Part shown: one piece after another, positions 42,766 to 54,243 of the stretch
Layout: every line of letters starts with the position of its first letter
Position numbering within the stretch: the first letter of the stretch is position 1
From: Roseateles chitinivorans
GTDB lineage: Bacteria; Pseudomonadota; Gammaproteobacteria; Burkholderiales; Burkholderiaceae_C
Direction of reading: 5' to 3'
Assembly (NCBI RefSeq): GCF_002761755.1
Contig: NZ_PEOG01000005.1
Span: forward strand, 62,001-126,000
Length of the DNA: 64,000 nt
Translations under genes and position numbers: made by a program
The notes under the pieces: generated by a model
What the model saw: only the letters and a program-made list of their open reading frames with translations
What the model was told of the DNA's origin: nothing
Database searches by the model: none

Positions 42766-43860
42766 TCAGACGTTGAACAGGAAGTTCAGCACGTCGCCAT
42801 CCTTGACCACGTACTCCTTGCCTTCCGCGCGCATCTTGCCCGCGTCCTTGGCGCCCTGTTCGCCCTTGAACTGGATGTAGTCGTCGAAGCCGATCGTCTG
42901 CGCGCGGATGAAGCCGCGCTCGAAGTCGGTGTGGATCACGCCCGCGGCCTGCGGCGCGGTGTCCCCGACATGGATGGTCCAGGCACGCACTTCCTTCACG
43001 CCGGCGGTGAAGTAGGTCTGCAGGCCCAGCAGCTTGAAACCCGCACGGATCAGGCGGTTCAGGCCCGGCTCGTCCTGGCCCATCTCAGCCAGGAACAGCG
43101 CGCGGTCCTCGTCCTCCATCTCGGACAGCTCGGCCTCGGTCTTGGCGCAGATCGCCACCACCGGACCGTTCTGCGCCGCCGCGTACTCCTTGAGGCGATC
43201 GAGGAAGGGGTTGTTCTCGAAACCGTCCTCCGCCACGTTGCCGACGAACATCGCCGGCTTGGCGGTGATCAGGCACAGCGGCTTGAGCACCGCCAGCTCT
43301 TCCTTGCTGAAGTCGATCGTGCGCACCGGCTTGCCTTCGTTCAGCGCCGCCTCGCACTTCTTGAGCACCTCCACCAGGCGCGCCGCGTCCTTGTCGCCGC
43401 CGGCCTTGGCCAGCTTCTGCGCGCGCTGCAGGCCCTTCTCCACCGTGCCGAGGTCCGCCAGGCACAGCTCGGTCTGGATCACCTCGATGTCCGAGATCGG
43501 ATCGACCTTGCCGTTGACGTGGATCACGTTGGGATCCTCGAAGCAGCGCACCACGTTGACGATCGCGTCGGTCTCGCGGATGTGCGACAGGAACTGGTTG
43601 CCCAGGCCCTCGCCCTTGGACGCGCCGGCGACCAGGCCGGCGATGTCCACGAACTCGACGATCGCCGGCACGATGCGCTCGGGCTTGACGATCTCGGCCA
43701 GCTTCTGCAGGCGCGGGTCCGGCAGCTCGACGATGCCGACGTTGGGCTCGATCGTGCAGAAGGGATAGTTCTCGGCGGCGATGCCGGCCTTGGTCAGCGC
43801 GTTGAAGAGGGTGGACTTGCCGACGTTGGGCAGGCCCACGATGCCGCATTTGAGGCTCAT
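42766..43860 (-). CDS. ychF: redox-regulated ATPase YchF
   Basis: A 364-residue OBG-family P-loop protein that prefers ATP and binds the ribosome. G1 [19 protein letters not shown] is at residues 8-26, [23 protein letters not shown] covers G3, and a C-terminal TGS-like domain ends [15 protein letters not shown]. It is upstream of no obvious partner (pth is the usual neighbour). A -10 TAAAAT lies at 43923-43928 on the minus strand. Confidence 0.96.
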   Translation of the reverse strand: MSLKCGIVGLPNVGKSTLFNALTKAGIAAENYPFCTIEPNVGIVELPDPRLQKLAEIVKPERIVPAIVEFVDIAGLVAGASKGEGLGNQFLSHIRETDAIVNVVRCFEDPNVIHVNGKVDPISDIEVIQTELCLADLGTVEKGLQRAQKLAKAGGDKDAARLVEVLKKCEAALNEGKPVRTIDFSKEELAVLKPLCLITAKPAMFVGNVAEDGFENNPFLDRLKEYAAAQNGPVVAICAKTEAELSEMEDEDRALFLAEMGQDEPGLNRLIRAGFKLLGLQTYFTAGVKEVRAWTIHVGDTAPQAAGVIHTDFERGFIRAQTIGFDDYIQFKGEQGAKDAGKMRAEGKEYVVKDGDVLNFLFNV

Positions 43861-43922
43861 GGTTGGCTTTCGGGGGAAATGCTGTGTTCGGGCCTGCGGC
43901 GACGCGCGCGGGCGAAACCGGC

Positions 43923-43928
43923 ATTTTA
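43923..43928 (-). promoter_or_regulatory. -10 hexamer of ychF
   Basis: TAAAAT on the minus strand, leaving a leader of about 55 nt before the ychF start. Confidence 0.45.
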
Positions 43929-43995
43929 GTCAAGCCGCCAATCCGCAGCCGACGCCCGCTCAGCCGTTGCCGGCGACCGGCGCCGTCCCGCTGCC

Positions 43996-44001
43996 TACAA
44001 T
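43996..44001 (+). promoter_or_regulatory. -10 hexamer of the UbiH-like gene (possible leaderless start)
   Basis: TACAAT ends 8 nt before the ATG at 44010. Confidence 0.55.
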
Positions 44002-44009
44002 CCCGGCCC

Positions 44010-45119
44010 ATGGAAAAGTTCGACGTCCTGGTTCGCGGCAGTGGCTGCGTCGGCCGCAGCCTGGCGCTGGCGCTGGGCGCCCGCGGCCTGCGCGTGGCGC
44101 TGCTGGCCCGGCCCACCGCCCCGCGGTCCTCCGCCGACGTCCGGGCCTACGCGCTGAATGCCGCGTCGGTCGCGCTGCTCAGCCGGCTGCGCGTCTGGGA
44201 AGGCCTGGCCGAGGACGCCCGCACCCCCATCCACGACATGCGCATCCACGGCGACCGCGTCGGCGCCGAGCTGCATTTCAGCGCCTGGCAACAGGGCGCC
44301 GGCGAACTCGCCCACATCGTCGATGCGGCCGCGCTCGAGGACCAGCTCGATGCCGCGCTGCGCTTCGCTCCGCATGTCCAGCGCGTCACCGAGGCCGTGC
44401 CCGCCACGCTCCAGGCGCTGTGCGAAGGTCGCGACACCGGTGCCGCCGAGGAATTCGGCGTCCACTACGAGCGCCACGACTACGGCCACCTGGGCGTCGC
44501 CGCCCGGCTGGTCGCCAGCAAGCCGCACCAGGGCCAGGCCTGGCAGTGGTTCCGCTCGCCGGACGTGCTGGCGCTGCTGCCCTTCGACCGGCCCGAACCG
44601 GGCCACGGCTACGGCCTGGTCTGGTCGCTGCCCAAGGACGAGGCCCGTCGCCTGCTCGCCGCGGGTCCGGCCGAATTCGAATCCGCGCTGCTGGCAGCCA
44701 CCGGCGGCGCCGCGGGCACGCTCCGGCTCGCCGGCGAGCGCCAGGCCTGGCCGCTGCAGCTGTGCCGCGCCGACCGCCTGTGCGGGCCGGGCTGGGTGCT
44801 GCTCGGCGATGCCGCCCACCTCGTCCACCCGCTCGCCGGCCAGGGCCTGAATCTCGGCCTGGCCGATGTCGAGGCCCTGGTCGACGTGATCGCCCGGCGC
44901 GAGTCCTGGCGTAGCCTGGGCGACGAAAAGCTGCTGCGCCGCTACGCCCGCGCCCGCGTCGCGCCGACCTGGGCCATGGGCGAACTCACCGATGGCCTGC
45001 TGCGCGGCTTCGCCAGCCAGGCGCCGGTGATCGCCCGGCTCCGCAACGAGGGGCTGCGCCTGGTCGACCGCGCCGGCCCGCTCAAGAAGTGGCTCACCGC
45101 CCGCGCGCTCGGCCATTGA
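44010..45119 (+). CDS. UbiH/UbiF-like FAD-dependent monooxygenase
   Basis: A 369-residue flavoprotein of the aromatic-ring hydroxylase family. The Rossmann motif is VRGSGCVGRSLALAL at residues 7-21 and the FAD-ribityl motif is GWVLLGDAAHLVHPLAGQGLNLGLADVEAL near residue 265. Members hydroxylate the ubiquinone precursor ring (UbiH/UbiF/UbiI); the pattern suits ubiquinone synthesis but the ring position cannot be told. Followed 41 bp later by dsbC. Confidence 0.85.
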   Translation: MEKFDVLVRGSGCVGRSLALALGARGLRVALLARPTAPRSSADVRAYALNAASVALLSRLRVWEGLAEDARTPIHDMRIHGDRVGAELHFSAWQQGAGELAHIVDAAALEDQLDAALRFAPHVQRVTEAVPATLQALCEGRDTGAAEEFGVHYERHDYGHLGVAARLVASKPHQGQAWQWFRSPDVLALLPFDRPEPGHGYGLVWSLPKDEARRLLAAGPAEFESALLAATGGAAGTLRLAGERQAWPLQLCRADRLCGPGWVLLGDAAHLVHPLAGQGLNLGLADVEALVDVIARRESWRSLGDEKLLRRYARARVAPTWAMGELTDGLLRGFASQAPVIARLRNEGLRLVDRAGPLKKWLTARALGH

Positions 45120-45160
45120 CACGCCGCGCGCCGCCTCCCGACCGTCTTCGAAAGTCCCGC

Positions 45161-45931
45161 ATGAAGTTCATGACCCGCCCGATCTCCCGCCAGTCGCTGG
45201 CACTGGCCGCCGCGCTCGCGGTGCTCGGCCTGTCCGGCTGCTCCGCCCAGGCCAACGAGGACACCATCCGCAAGAACCTGGCCGCGATGATGCCCAAGGA
45301 GATCAAGATCGACGAGGTCCGTCCCAGCCCGATCGCCGGGCTGTGGGAGGTGCGCATCGGCAACGAGATCCGCTACAGCGATGCGAGCGGCCAGTACCTG
45401 ATCGAGGGCGACATCCTCGACCTCAAGAACCGTCGCAACGTGACGCAGGAACGGCTGGAGAAGCTCTCGTCGGTCGATTTCGCCTCGCTGCCGCTCAAGG
45501 ACGCGATCGTCTGGAAGAAGGGCGACGGCAAGCGTCGCATCGCCGTCTTCGCCGACCCGAACTGCGGCTACTGCAAGCGCTTCGAGAAGTCGCTGCAGGA
45601 GATGGACAACATCACCGTCTACACCTTCGTGATCCCGATCCTGGGCGGCGACTCGCCCGAGAAGTCGCGTGCCGCCTGGTGCGCCAAGGACAACACGCTG
45701 GCCTGGCGCAACTGGATGATCGACGGCTACGCGTTGCCCAAGCTCGAGTCCGCCTGCGACGCTGCCGCGATCGATCGCAACCTGGCGCTGAGCCAGAAGA
45801 TCCGCGTGACCGGCACGCCGGCGATCCTCTTCGAGGACGGCACCCGCGCGCCGGGGGCGCTCAGCCCGCAGCAGCTCGAGAAGCGCCTGCAGGCCGTCCA
45901 GGCCCCGGACAAGACCCCGAAGAAATCCTGA
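45161..45931 (+). CDS. dsbC: thiol:disulfide interchange protein DsbC
   Basis: A 256-residue periplasmic disulfide isomerase. The signal region (1-31) contains LGLSGCSA, which could act as a lipobox (Cys27). The N-terminal dimerisation domain is about 32-95. The thioredoxin fold has the active site C135-G-Y-C138 in FADPNCGYCKRFEKSL and the cis-Pro loop VTGTPAILFEDG. The lipoprotein-like Cys is unusual for DsbC and would tether it to a membrane. Confidence 0.92.
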   Translation: MKFMTRPISRQSLALAAALAVLGLSGCSAQANEDTIRKNLAAMMPKEIKIDEVRPSPIAGLWEVRIGNEIRYSDASGQYLIEGDILDLKNRRNVTQERLEKLSSVDFASLPLKDAIVWKKGDGKRRIAVFADPNCGYCKRFEKSLQEMDNITVYTFVIPILGGDSPEKSRAAWCAKDNTLAWRNWMIDGYALPKLESACDAAAIDRNLALSQKIRVTGTPAILFEDGTRAPGALSPQQLEKRLQAVQAPDKTPKKS

Positions 45932-45935
45932 TCCG

Positions 45936-46403
45936 ATGAACGACCGCACCGCCCACTCCGCCCCGGCCCACGCCGGCTCGGCCGCCGTCAACCCGATCGC
46001 CCTGCGGCTGGGCTACGCGGGGCTCATTCCCTTCGTCCTGGGCGCGGCGCTGGTCTGGCTGGTGCGCGCGGACGCCCATCCCTATGTCACCGACGGCCTG
46101 TCGCGCTACGCGGCCATCGTGATCAGCTTCCTCGGTGCGATCCATTGGGGCCTGGGCTTCCGCCAGACCATCCCGTCGCCCGCGCCCTTCATCTGGGGCG
46201 TGGTGCCGGCGCTGCTGGCCTGGATCGCCTCGACAATGCCGCCCTATGCCGGGCTGGTGATCGAGGGCTTCCTGCTGATCGGCTGCTATGTCGCCGACCG
46301 CAAGCTCTATCCGTCGCTGGGGGCGTCGGCCTGGCTGACGCTGCGCTTCCGGCTGAGCGCGATCGCCGCGCTGAGCTGCTTCATCGCCGCGCAGGGCACC
46401 TGA
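45936..46403 (+). CDS. DUF3429 membrane protein
   Basis: A 155-residue protein with about four to five membrane helices (GYAGLIPFVLGAALVWLV, AIVISFLGAIHWGLGF, WGVVPALLAWIAST, ...LSAIAALSCFIAA). The IHWGLGF element is typical of DUF3429. Role unknown. It lies 4 bp after dsbC and is probably cotranscribed. Confidence 0.85.
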   Translation: MNDRTAHSAPAHAGSAAVNPIALRLGYAGLIPFVLGAALVWLVRADAHPYVTDGLSRYAAIVISFLGAIHWGLGFRQTIPSPAPFIWGVVPALLAWIASTMPPYAGLVIEGFLLIGCYVADRKLYPSLGASAWLTLRFRLSAIAALSCFIAAQGT

Positions 46404-46478
46404 AAACCCTGACCGGCGCCTGAACGAGAACCGCCCAGCCGCGCACCGCGGCGGGTCCAGGCTTGGTAGGCTGTTCCC

Positions 46479-48229
<1,751 letters not shown>

Positions 48230-48245
<16 letters not shown>

Positions 48246-49390
48246 ACGCCGCCCCTGGCGGCGCCGGCAGAGGTCCGCGTCCGCGCCGCGGCGCCGTCGC
48301 GCTGGGCGGGCTGACCGCGGCCGTGCTGGTCGTCCACCTCTGGCTGCTGAGCGGGGCCCGCGAGCTCCATGAGCACTGGATGCCGGACACGCCGGAGCCG
48401 GACCGGATCGAGGCGGTCTTCGTCCGCGAGCTGAAGCCGGCCGCGCCGCCGCCGCCGGCCGCCCCCGAGAAGGCTGGTCCCCCCGGCACGCCGCGGCGGA
48501 TCCTTCCGGCCATCCCGTCGCTGGGCGAGGGCCCCGCGCCGCTGCCGCCCGATCCCGTTGCCAGCGAGCCGCCGGCGGAGTTGCAGGCGCTGGCGATGCC
48601 GCCGGCCCTGGCGGTCTCCGATGCCGTCGGCGAGTGGACGCCCGGCATCGAATGGCCGCTCTCGACCGAGCTCGACTACCGGCTGACCGGCGACTACCGC
48701 GGCGCGGTCTACGGCGACGCGCGCGTGCAGTGGCTGCGCGACGGATCGCATTACCAGGTCCATCTCGAGGCGTGGATCGGCCCGAGGATCGCGCCGCTGA
48801 TGTCGCGCCGGCTGAGCAGCGACGGCGAGATCACCCCGCTGGGCCTGGTGCCGCGGCGCTTCGACGAGGTCACTGGCGGACTGGCCGGCGGCAACCGCCA
48901 CCAGACGCTGCGCTTCGAGGACGGCGGGGTGCGCCTGGCCGATGGCCGCCGCGAGCCGATGCCCGATGGCACGCAGGACGCGGCCAGCCAGTTCGTGCAG
49001 TTCACTTGGCTGTTCCTCACCGGCCGGCAGGTGGCGCAGGGCGACCAGTTGATCCAGCAGTCGCTGGCGCTGCCGCGCCATCTGCACCTGTGGCGCTACC
49101 GGGTGACCGAGCTGGAAGAGGTCGCGACACCGCTGGGCCCGATACCGGCCTGGCATGTCGACTCGGACATGGATGACACCCGCGGGGACATGCAGGCCGA
49201 GTTCTGGCTGGCGCCGTCGCTGCAGTACCTGCCGGTGCGGGTGCGGCTCTGGCAGAACCGCGCGAAGGACCCGCGCACGCACATCGACCTGGTGCTGAAG
49301 GCGCCACCGAAGCAGGCGCTGGCACCCGCTCCGGCCTCGGCGCCGGCCGCGAGCGCCGCGGCGGAGGCAGCCTCCACGGCGGGGCGGTGA
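48230..49390 (+). CDS. DUF3108 protein with N-terminal membrane anchor and Pro-rich linker
   Basis: A 386-residue protein with a membrane helix near residues 22-42 (ALGGLTAAVLVVHLWLL), a Pro/Ala-rich linker (about 65-125) and a DUF3108 domain. That domain shows ELDYRLTGDYRGAVYGDARVQW, QFVQFTWLFLTGRQV, and FWLAPSLQYLPVRVRLWQN, with an Ala/Pro tail. The layout recalls TonB-like periplasm-spanning proteins, though no TonB domain is seen. Function unknown. ATG 48230 overlaps the peptidase gene. Confidence 0.8.
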
Positions 49391-49476
49391 AGGCCGGACG
49401 GGTCATGCCACCAGCCACCGCCGAGGGCGAAGACCCCCTCTATAGTTGCCGCCATTCCAGCTGAAGGAGACCTCCC

Positions 49477-50286
49477 ATGATCCAAGCCCTGACCGGCGTC
49501 ACGTTCGAGAACATCCTGGTCGAGGTGGCCGGCGCCGGCGACCGCAAGACCGGCGTGATCCGGCTCCATCGCCCCAAGCAGCTGAATGCCTTGAGCGACC
49601 CGCTGATGGACGAACTGGGCCGTGCGCTGCTGGCCTTCGACGCGGACGAGGGCATCGGCTGCATCGTGCTGACCGGCAGCGAGCGCGCATTCGCCGCCGG
49701 TGCGGACATCCCGACGATGGCGCCTCACACCTTCATGTCGGCGTTCAAGAGCGGGCTGATCTCGAAGAACTGGGAGACCATCCTGCAGGTGCGCAAGCCG
49801 GTGATCGGCGCGGTGGCGGGCTTCGCCCTGGGCGGCGGCTGCGAGCTGGCGATGATGTGCGACTTCATCATCGCGGCGGACACGGCCCGATTCGGCCAGC
49901 CGGAGATCAAGCTGGGCATCATTCCCGGCGCCGGCGGCACGCAGCGCCTGCCGCGCGCCGTCAGCAAGAGCAAGGCGATGGACATGCTGCTGACCGCCCG
50001 CATGATGGACGCGGCCGAGGCGGAGCGCGCCGGGCTGGTCTCGCGCGTCGTGCCGGCCGAGCAGCTGATGGCCGAGGCGCTGACCGCGGCCGAGACCATC
50101 AACGGCTTCAGCGGCCCGTCGACGATGCTGATCAAGGAACTGGTGAACCTGGCCTACCAGGGCCCGCTGACCGATGGCGTCGCGATCGAGCGGCGCTACT
50201 TCCATGCGCTGTTCGGCAGCGACGATCAGCGCGAAGGCATGGAGGCCTTCCTCGCCAAGCGCCCACCGGCGTTCAAGCACAGCTGA
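49477..50286 (+). CDS. enoyl-CoA hydratase/isomerase family protein
   Basis: A 269-residue crotonase: GVIRLHRPKQLNALSDPLMDEL, the oxyanion-hole segment ERAFAAGADI, GGGCELAMMCDFIIAAD with the first catalytic Glu, and FGQPEIKLGIIPGAGGTQRL with the second. Both acids point to true 2-trans-enoyl-CoA hydratase activity in beta-oxidation or phenylacetate-type pathways. GAAGGAGA precedes the ATG at 49477; TATAGT at 49440-49445 may be its -10. No other fatty-acid gene is adjacent. Confidence 0.93.
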   Translation: MIQALTGVTFENILVEVAGAGDRKTGVIRLHRPKQLNALSDPLMDELGRALLAFDADEGIGCIVLTGSERAFAAGADIPTMAPHTFMSAFKSGLISKNWETILQVRKPVIGAVAGFALGGGCELAMMCDFIIAADTARFGQPEIKLGIIPGAGGTQRLPRAVSKSKAMDMLLTARMMDAAEAERAGLVSRVVPAEQLMAEALTAAETINGFSGPSTMLIKELVNLAYQGPLTDGVAIERRYFHALFGSDDQREGMEAFLAKRPPAFKHS

Positions 50287-50298
50287 GCGGCCTGCGGT

Positions 50299-50328
50299 CG
50301 GGGCAGGTCTCCCCCATTGCCTGCCCCG
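50299..50328 (+). terminator. hairpin after the enoyl-CoA hydratase gene
   Basis: CGGGGCAGG / CCTGCCCCG, 9 bp arms and 12 nt loop, followed by ATTGAAAC. Confidence 0.55.
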
Positions 50329-50333
50329 ATTGA

Positions 50334-50415
50334 AACAATCCTTGATCCCGATCGGTGTACGGTTCGCACACCAACGCAGGATTGTTGACGATCCATGAAT
50401 GGATCTTTCCAGAAT
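50334..50415 (+). promoter_or_regulatory. nested dyads and promoter upstream of the DUF4148 gene
   Basis: Outer inverted repeat AACAATCCT (50334-50342) / AGGATTGTT (50378-50386) encloses GGTGT / ACACC (50354-50372). A -35 TTGACG (50385-50390) and -10 CAGAAT (50410-50415) flank a third dyad GATCCA-TGAA-TGGATC (50390-50405). The layout suggests tight regulation by one or more dimeric repressors. Confidence 0.5.
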
Positions 50416-50508
50416 ACCTAGTGTTTCCCCTGAGGAGCGGCGCCTAGAGTTCAGCCCATGGACGACGCGGAGTGCGGAGTCCGGTGCAACGAACCGAGAG
50501 GAACCGCC

Positions 50509-50793
50509 ATGAACACGCTCACCAAGACCGCCCTGATCGCCGCCGCTTTCCTGAGCGCCAGCGCCACCTTCGCCGCCGAACCGGTCGAGAAGACCCGTGC
50601 CGAAGTCATCGCCGAACTGCAGGCCGCCCGCGACTCCGGCGAGGTCGCCGCGCTGAGCGCCGAGCAGGCGGGCGTGGGCTCGCTGAGCAACGGCATCAAC
50701 GCCCCGAGCGCCACCCAGATCGCCGCGAAGAAGGCCGCCGACAAGGTCGCCGCCAAGAAGGGCGCTTCGAACGAAGGCAACGCCGCCAAGTAA
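50509..50793 (+). CDS. DUF4148 small exported protein
   Basis: A 94-residue protein: signal peptide (NTLTKTALIAAAFLSASATFA), then TRAEVIAELQAARDSGEVAAL, the DUF4148 core, and a Lys/Ala-rich C terminus. DUF4148 proteins are abundant periplasmic proteins of unknown role, almost confined to Burkholderiales. GAGAGGA precedes the ATG. Isolated gene with its own complex promoter region and intrinsic terminator. Confidence 0.85.
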   Translation: MNTLTKTALIAAAFLSASATFAAEPVEKTRAEVIAELQAARDSGEVAALSAEQAGVGSLSNGINAPSATQIAAKKAADKVAAKKGASNEGNAAK

Positions 50794-50856
50794 GGCGCAG
50801 CGCTTCCCCCTCGACACTGCCGGGCGCACCGGCCGGCCCGGGGGGAGGCCAAAGGA

Positions 50857-50890
50857 AAAGGGACACCTCGCGGTGTCCCTTTCTGCTTTT
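50857..50890 (+). terminator. Rho-independent terminator of the DUF4148 gene
   Basis: Perfect 11 bp stem AAAGGGACACC / GGTGTCCCTTT with loop TCGC, followed by CTGCTTTT. Confidence 0.85.
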
Positions 50891-50930
50891 GGGGCTCTCC
50901 CCTTGGCGCTCAGCCCTCGCGCCTTCTTCT

Positions 50931-50954
50931 CCCTCGCCCGCTTGCGGGAGAGGG
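50931..50954. repeat. REP-like intergenic hairpin
   Basis: CCCTCGCCCGC / GCGGGAGAGGG, 10 of 11 pairs with a minimal loop, followed by AAGGGTGAGGG. This CCCTC...GCGGGAGAGGG pattern is a common dispersed intergenic sequence in proteobacteria. It sits at the 3' end of lysS and may end that transcript. Confidence 0.55.
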
Positions 50955-50986
50955 AAGGGTGAGGGCCAGCGGCCGTCCGCCTTCGC

Positions 50987-52528
50987 TCAGCCTTCGCGGC
51001 GCAGCGCCGGGAACAGGATCACGTCGCGGATCGACGGGCTGTCGGTGATCAGCATCATCAGGCGGTCGATGCCGATGCCGCAGCCGCCGGTCGGGGGCAT
51101 GCCGTACTCGAGCGCGCGGATGAAGTCGGCGTCGAAGAACATCGCCTCCTCATCGCCCGCGTCCTTGTTGGCGACCTGCGCCTGGAAGCGCGCGGCCTGG
51201 TCCTCGGCGTCGTTCAGCTCCGAGAAGCCATTGGCGTACTCGCGGCCGGTGATGAAGAGCTCGAAGCGCTCGGTGATCGTCGGGTCCGCATCCGAGGCGC
51301 GCGCCAGCGGCGAGACCTCGACCGGGTAGTCGACGATGAAAGTCGGTGCCCAGAGCTTTTCCTCGACGGCCGCCTCGAACAGGCCGAACTGCAGCGCCGA
51401 CAGGCCCCAGTGCTTGGGCGCTTCCTCGCCCAGCGCCTTGAGCCTGGCGCGCAGCACCTCGGCGTCGTCGGCCTCGGCCTCGGTCACGCCGGCATGCACG
51501 ATCAGCGACTGGCGCACCGACAGCCGCGCGAACGGCTGCTCCAGGTCCACCGGCTTGCCGGCGTAGCTGACGACGGCGCTTCCGGTGGCCGCGCGGGCGG
51601 CGTGGCGGATCACTTCCTCGGTGAAGCTCATGACCTCCTGGTGGGTCCAGTAGGCCGCGTAGAACTCCATCATCGTGAACTCGGGGTTGTGCCGGACGCT
51701 GATCCCCTCGTTGCGGAAGTTGCGGTTGATCTCGAACACCCGCTCGAAACCGCCCACCACCAGGCGCTTCAGGTAGAGCTCCGGCGCGATGCGCAGGTAC
51801 ATCTCCTGGTCCAGCGCGTTGTGGTGGGTGATGAAGGGCTTGGCATTGGCGCCGCCCGGGATCGGATGCAGCATCGGCGTCTCGACTTCCAGGAAGCCGT
51901 TCTCCACCATGTACGAGCGGATCGACGACACCGCCTTGGAGCGCGCCACGAAGCGGTCGCGGGCCTTGCCGTCGGAGATCAGGTCGGCATAGCGCTGGCG
52001 GTACTTCTGCTCCTGGTCGGCCATGCCGTGGAACTTGTCCGGCAGCGGACGCAGCGACTTGGTCAGCAGGCGCAGCGTCGTCACCTTGACCGACAGCTCG
52101 CCGGTGCGGGTGCGGAAGAGCGTGCCCTCGGCGCCCAGGATGTCGCCCAGGTCGAAGTGCTTGAAGTCGTTGTAGACCTCCTCGCCCAGTGCGTCCCTGG
52201 ACAGGAACAGCTGGATCGCGCCGGTGGCGTCCTGCAGCGTGGCGAAGGAGGCCTTGCCCATGATGCGCTTGAGCATCATCCGGCCGGCCACCGTCACGGC
52301 GACGGCTTGCGGCTCGAGCGTCTCGTTGTCGAGCTCGCCGTACTGCGCCTGCAGCGGCTGCGCGCGGTGCTGGGGCTTGAAGTCGTTCGGGAAGGCCGCG
52401 ACGCCCTTGGCCTGTGCCTTCTCGCGGATCGCGGCGAGTTTCTCGCGGCGTTCGGCGATCAGCTTGTTGTCGTCTTGCGCGGGCGCCGCTTGGTCGGCGC
52501 CGGTGTGGGGGGCTTGGGGCTGGCTCAT
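50987..52528 (-). CDS. lysS: lysine--tRNA ligase (class II)
   Basis: A 513-residue class II synthetase. The N-terminal OB-fold anticodon domain starts around residue 60 ([25 protein letters not shown]). Motif 1 is in [31 protein letters not shown], motif 2 in [26 protein letters not shown], motif 3 in [19 protein letters not shown] 52528 gives [10 protein letters not shown]; the upstream extension would run through the promoter. Divergent from the polysaccharide locus. Confidence 0.97.
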   Translation of the reverse strand: MSQPQAPHTGADQAAPAQDDNKLIAERREKLAAIREKAQAKGVAAFPNDFKPQHRAQPLQAQYGELDNETLEPQAVAVTVAGRMMLKRIMGKASFATLQDATGAIQLFLSRDALGEEVYNDFKHFDLGDILGAEGTLFRTRTGELSVKVTTLRLLTKSLRPLPDKFHGMADQEQKYRQRYADLISDGKARDRFVARSKAVSSIRSYMVENGFLEVETPMLHPIPGGANAKPFITHHNALDQEMYLRIAPELYLKRLVVGGFERVFEINRNFRNEGISVRHNPEFTMMEFYAAYWTHQEVMSFTEEVIRHAARAATGSAVVSYAGKPVDLEQPFARLSVRQSLIVHAGVTEAEADDAEVLRARLKALGEEAPKHWGLSALQFGLFEAAVEEKLWAPTFIVDYPVEVSPLARASDADPTITERFELFITGREYANGFSELNDAEDQAARFQAQVANKDAGDEEAMFFDADFIRALEYGMPPTGGCGIGIDRLMMLITDSPSIRDVILFPALRREG

Positions 52529-52549
52529 CGTGGACCTGGAAAAAGCTGG

Positions 52550-52577
52550 GCGCGATTTTAGGCTCTTAAAATCGCGC
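52550..52577. promoter_or_regulatory. symmetric back-to-back promoter between lysS and the polysaccharide locus
   Basis: A perfect inverted repeat GCGCGATTTTA-GGCTCT-TAAAATCGCGC places a TAAAAT -10 on each strand (52555-52560 minus for lysS, 52567-52572 plus for the WbpB-like gene). The plus-strand -10 ends 8 nt before the ATG at 52581; the lysS leader would be about 20 nt. Confidence 0.65.
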
Positions 52578-52580
52578 GCC

Positions 52581-53645
52581 ATGCCTCAGTTCCCCATCCT
52601 GGACCGTCCCGTCCGTGTCGCCCTCGTCGGTTGCGGCCGCATCTCGAAGAACCACGTCGAGGCGCTGACCCGCCACGCCGGTCGCGCCGAACTGGTCGCC
52701 GTCTGCGACACCCGCCCCGAGGCCGTCCAGGCCGCGCTGGTCCAGACCGGGCTGGCGCCGGAGCGCGGCTTCGCCTCCCTGGACGCGCTGCTGGCGGGCT
52801 CCGACGCCGACCTGGTCGTGCTGGCCACGCCCAGCGGGCTGCACGCCCAGCAGGCGATCGCCTGCGCCCAGGCCGGCCGCCACGTGCTCAGCGAAAAGCC
52901 GATGGCGACCAAGTTCGAGGAGGGCCAGGCGATGGTCCGGGCCTGCCGCGACGCCGGGGTGAAGCTGTTCGTCGTCAAGCAGAACCGCCTCAATGCGACG
53001 GTGCAGCTGGTCAAGCAGGCGCTGGACCAGGGCCGCTTCGGCCGGATCTTCATGAGCACGGTGAACGTGTTCTGGACCCGCCCGCAGAGCTACTACGACG
53101 CCGCCCGCTGGCGCGGCCGCTGGGACATGGACGGCGGCGCCTTCATGAACCAGGCCAGCCACTACGTCGACCTGCTGGACTGGCTGGTCGGCCCGGTGGA
53201 CAACGTCCACGCCTACACCGCGACGCTGGACCGCGACATCGAGGCCGAGGACACCGGCGTGCTGGCGCTGCGCCTGCGCCACGGCGGCCTGGCCAGCATC
53301 AACGTGACGATGCTGACCTACCCGCAGAACCTGGAAGGCTCGATCACCATCCTGGGCGAGAAGGGCACCGTCAAGATCGGCGGCACCGCGGTCAACAAGA
53401 TCGAGCACTGGGCCTTCGACACGCCGCATCCCGACGACGAGCGGGTGAAGAACGCCAGCTACGAGACCACCAGCGTCTACGGCTTCGGCCATGCCGCCTA
53501 CTACGACAACGTCATCCAGACGCTGCGCGGCGAGGCGCAGGCGCAGGTCGACGGCTACGAGGGCCTGCGCTCGCTGGAGCTGCTGATCGCCGCCTACCGC
53601 AGCGCCCGCGACGGCCAGCGCGTCGGCCTGCCGCTGGTGTTCTGA
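52581..53645 (+). CDS. wbpB: Gfo/Idh/MocA oxidoreductase, WbpB-like UDP-sugar-acid 3-dehydrogenase
   Basis: A 354-residue enzyme with a Rossmann domain ([17 protein letters not shown] at 12-28), the conserved [12 protein letters not shown] and the long [16 protein letters not shown] segment. The catalytic region is [20 protein letters not shown]. WbpB oxidises C3 of UDP-GlcNAcA with bound NAD. It is followed in order by WbpD- and WbpE-like genes, the set that makes UDP-2,3-diacetamido-2,3-dideoxyglucuronic acid. No WbpA (UDP-GlcNAc 6-dehydrogenase) is in the window, so it must be supplied elsewhere. Confidence 0.85.
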   Translation: MPQFPILDRPVRVALVGCGRISKNHVEALTRHAGRAELVAVCDTRPEAVQAALVQTGLAPERGFASLDALLAGSDADLVVLATPSGLHAQQAIACAQAGRHVLSEKPMATKFEEGQAMVRACRDAGVKLFVVKQNRLNATVQLVKQALDQGRFGRIFMSTVNVFWTRPQSYYDAARWRGRWDMDGGAFMNQASHYVDLLDWLVGPVDNVHAYTATLDRDIEAEDTGVLALRLRHGGLASINVTMLTYPQNLEGSITILGEKGTVKIGGTAVNKIEHWAFDTPHPDDERVKNASYETTSVYGFGHAAYYDNVIQTLRGEAQAQVDGYEGLRSLELLIAAYRSARDGQRVGLPLVF

Positions 53646-53646
53646 C

Positions 53647-54243
53647 ATGGGCTGGTGGAAGCACGACAGCGCCATCGTCGACGACGGCGCGCAGCTGGGC
53701 GAGGGCACCAAGGTCTGGCACTTCAGCCATGTGTGCGCCGGCGCCCGCATCGGCGAGGGTTGCTCGCTGGGGCAGGGGGTCTACGTCGGCAACGAGGTGA
53801 CCATCGGCCGCAACGTGAAGATCCAGAACAACGTGTCGGTCTATGACGCGGTGACGCTGGAGGACGACGTGTTCTGCGGCCCGTCCATGGTCTTCACCAA
53901 TGTCTACAACCCGCGCTCGGCGGTGCCGCGCAAGAGCGAATACCGCCGCACGCAGGTGAAGCGCGGCGCGACGCTGGGCGCCAACTGCACCGTCGTTTGC
54001 GGCGCCACCATCGGCGAGTACGCCTTCGTCGGCGCCGGTGCCGTCGTCAAGGGTGACGTGACGCCGTTCGCGTTGATGGTCGGCGTGCCGGCGCGCCAGA
54101 TCGGCTGGATGAGCCGCCACGGCGAGAAGCTGGACCTGCCCGTCGAAGGCCAGGGGCGCGCGGCCTGCCCGGCCAGCGGCGAACGCTATGAACTCACCGG
54201 CCGGACGCTGCGCCTGCTGGACGCCACGGAGCCCCAGGCATGA
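53647..54243 (+). CDS. wbpD: WbpD-like left-handed beta-helix N-acetyltransferase
   Basis: A 198-residue hexapeptide-repeat acetyltransferase: [34 protein letters not shown], ...[17 protein letters not shown] and [28 protein letters not shown] show the repeating [LIV]GxxxX pattern. WbpD acetylates the 3-amino group of UDP-GlcNAc3NA using acetyl-CoA. It starts 1 bp after wbpB and its stop overlaps the wbpE start. The C-terminal 40 residues carry a Cys ([12 protein letters not shown]) as in family members. Confidence 0.86.
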   Translation: MGWWKHDSAIVDDGAQLGEGTKVWHFSHVCAGARIGEGCSLGQGVYVGNEVTIGRNVKIQNNVSVYDAVTLEDDVFCGPSMVFTNVYNPRSAVPRKSEYRRTQVKRGATLGANCTVVCGATIGEYAFVGAGAVVKGDVTPFALMVGVPARQIGWMSRHGEKLDLPVEGQGRAACPASGERYELTGRTLRLLDATEPQA

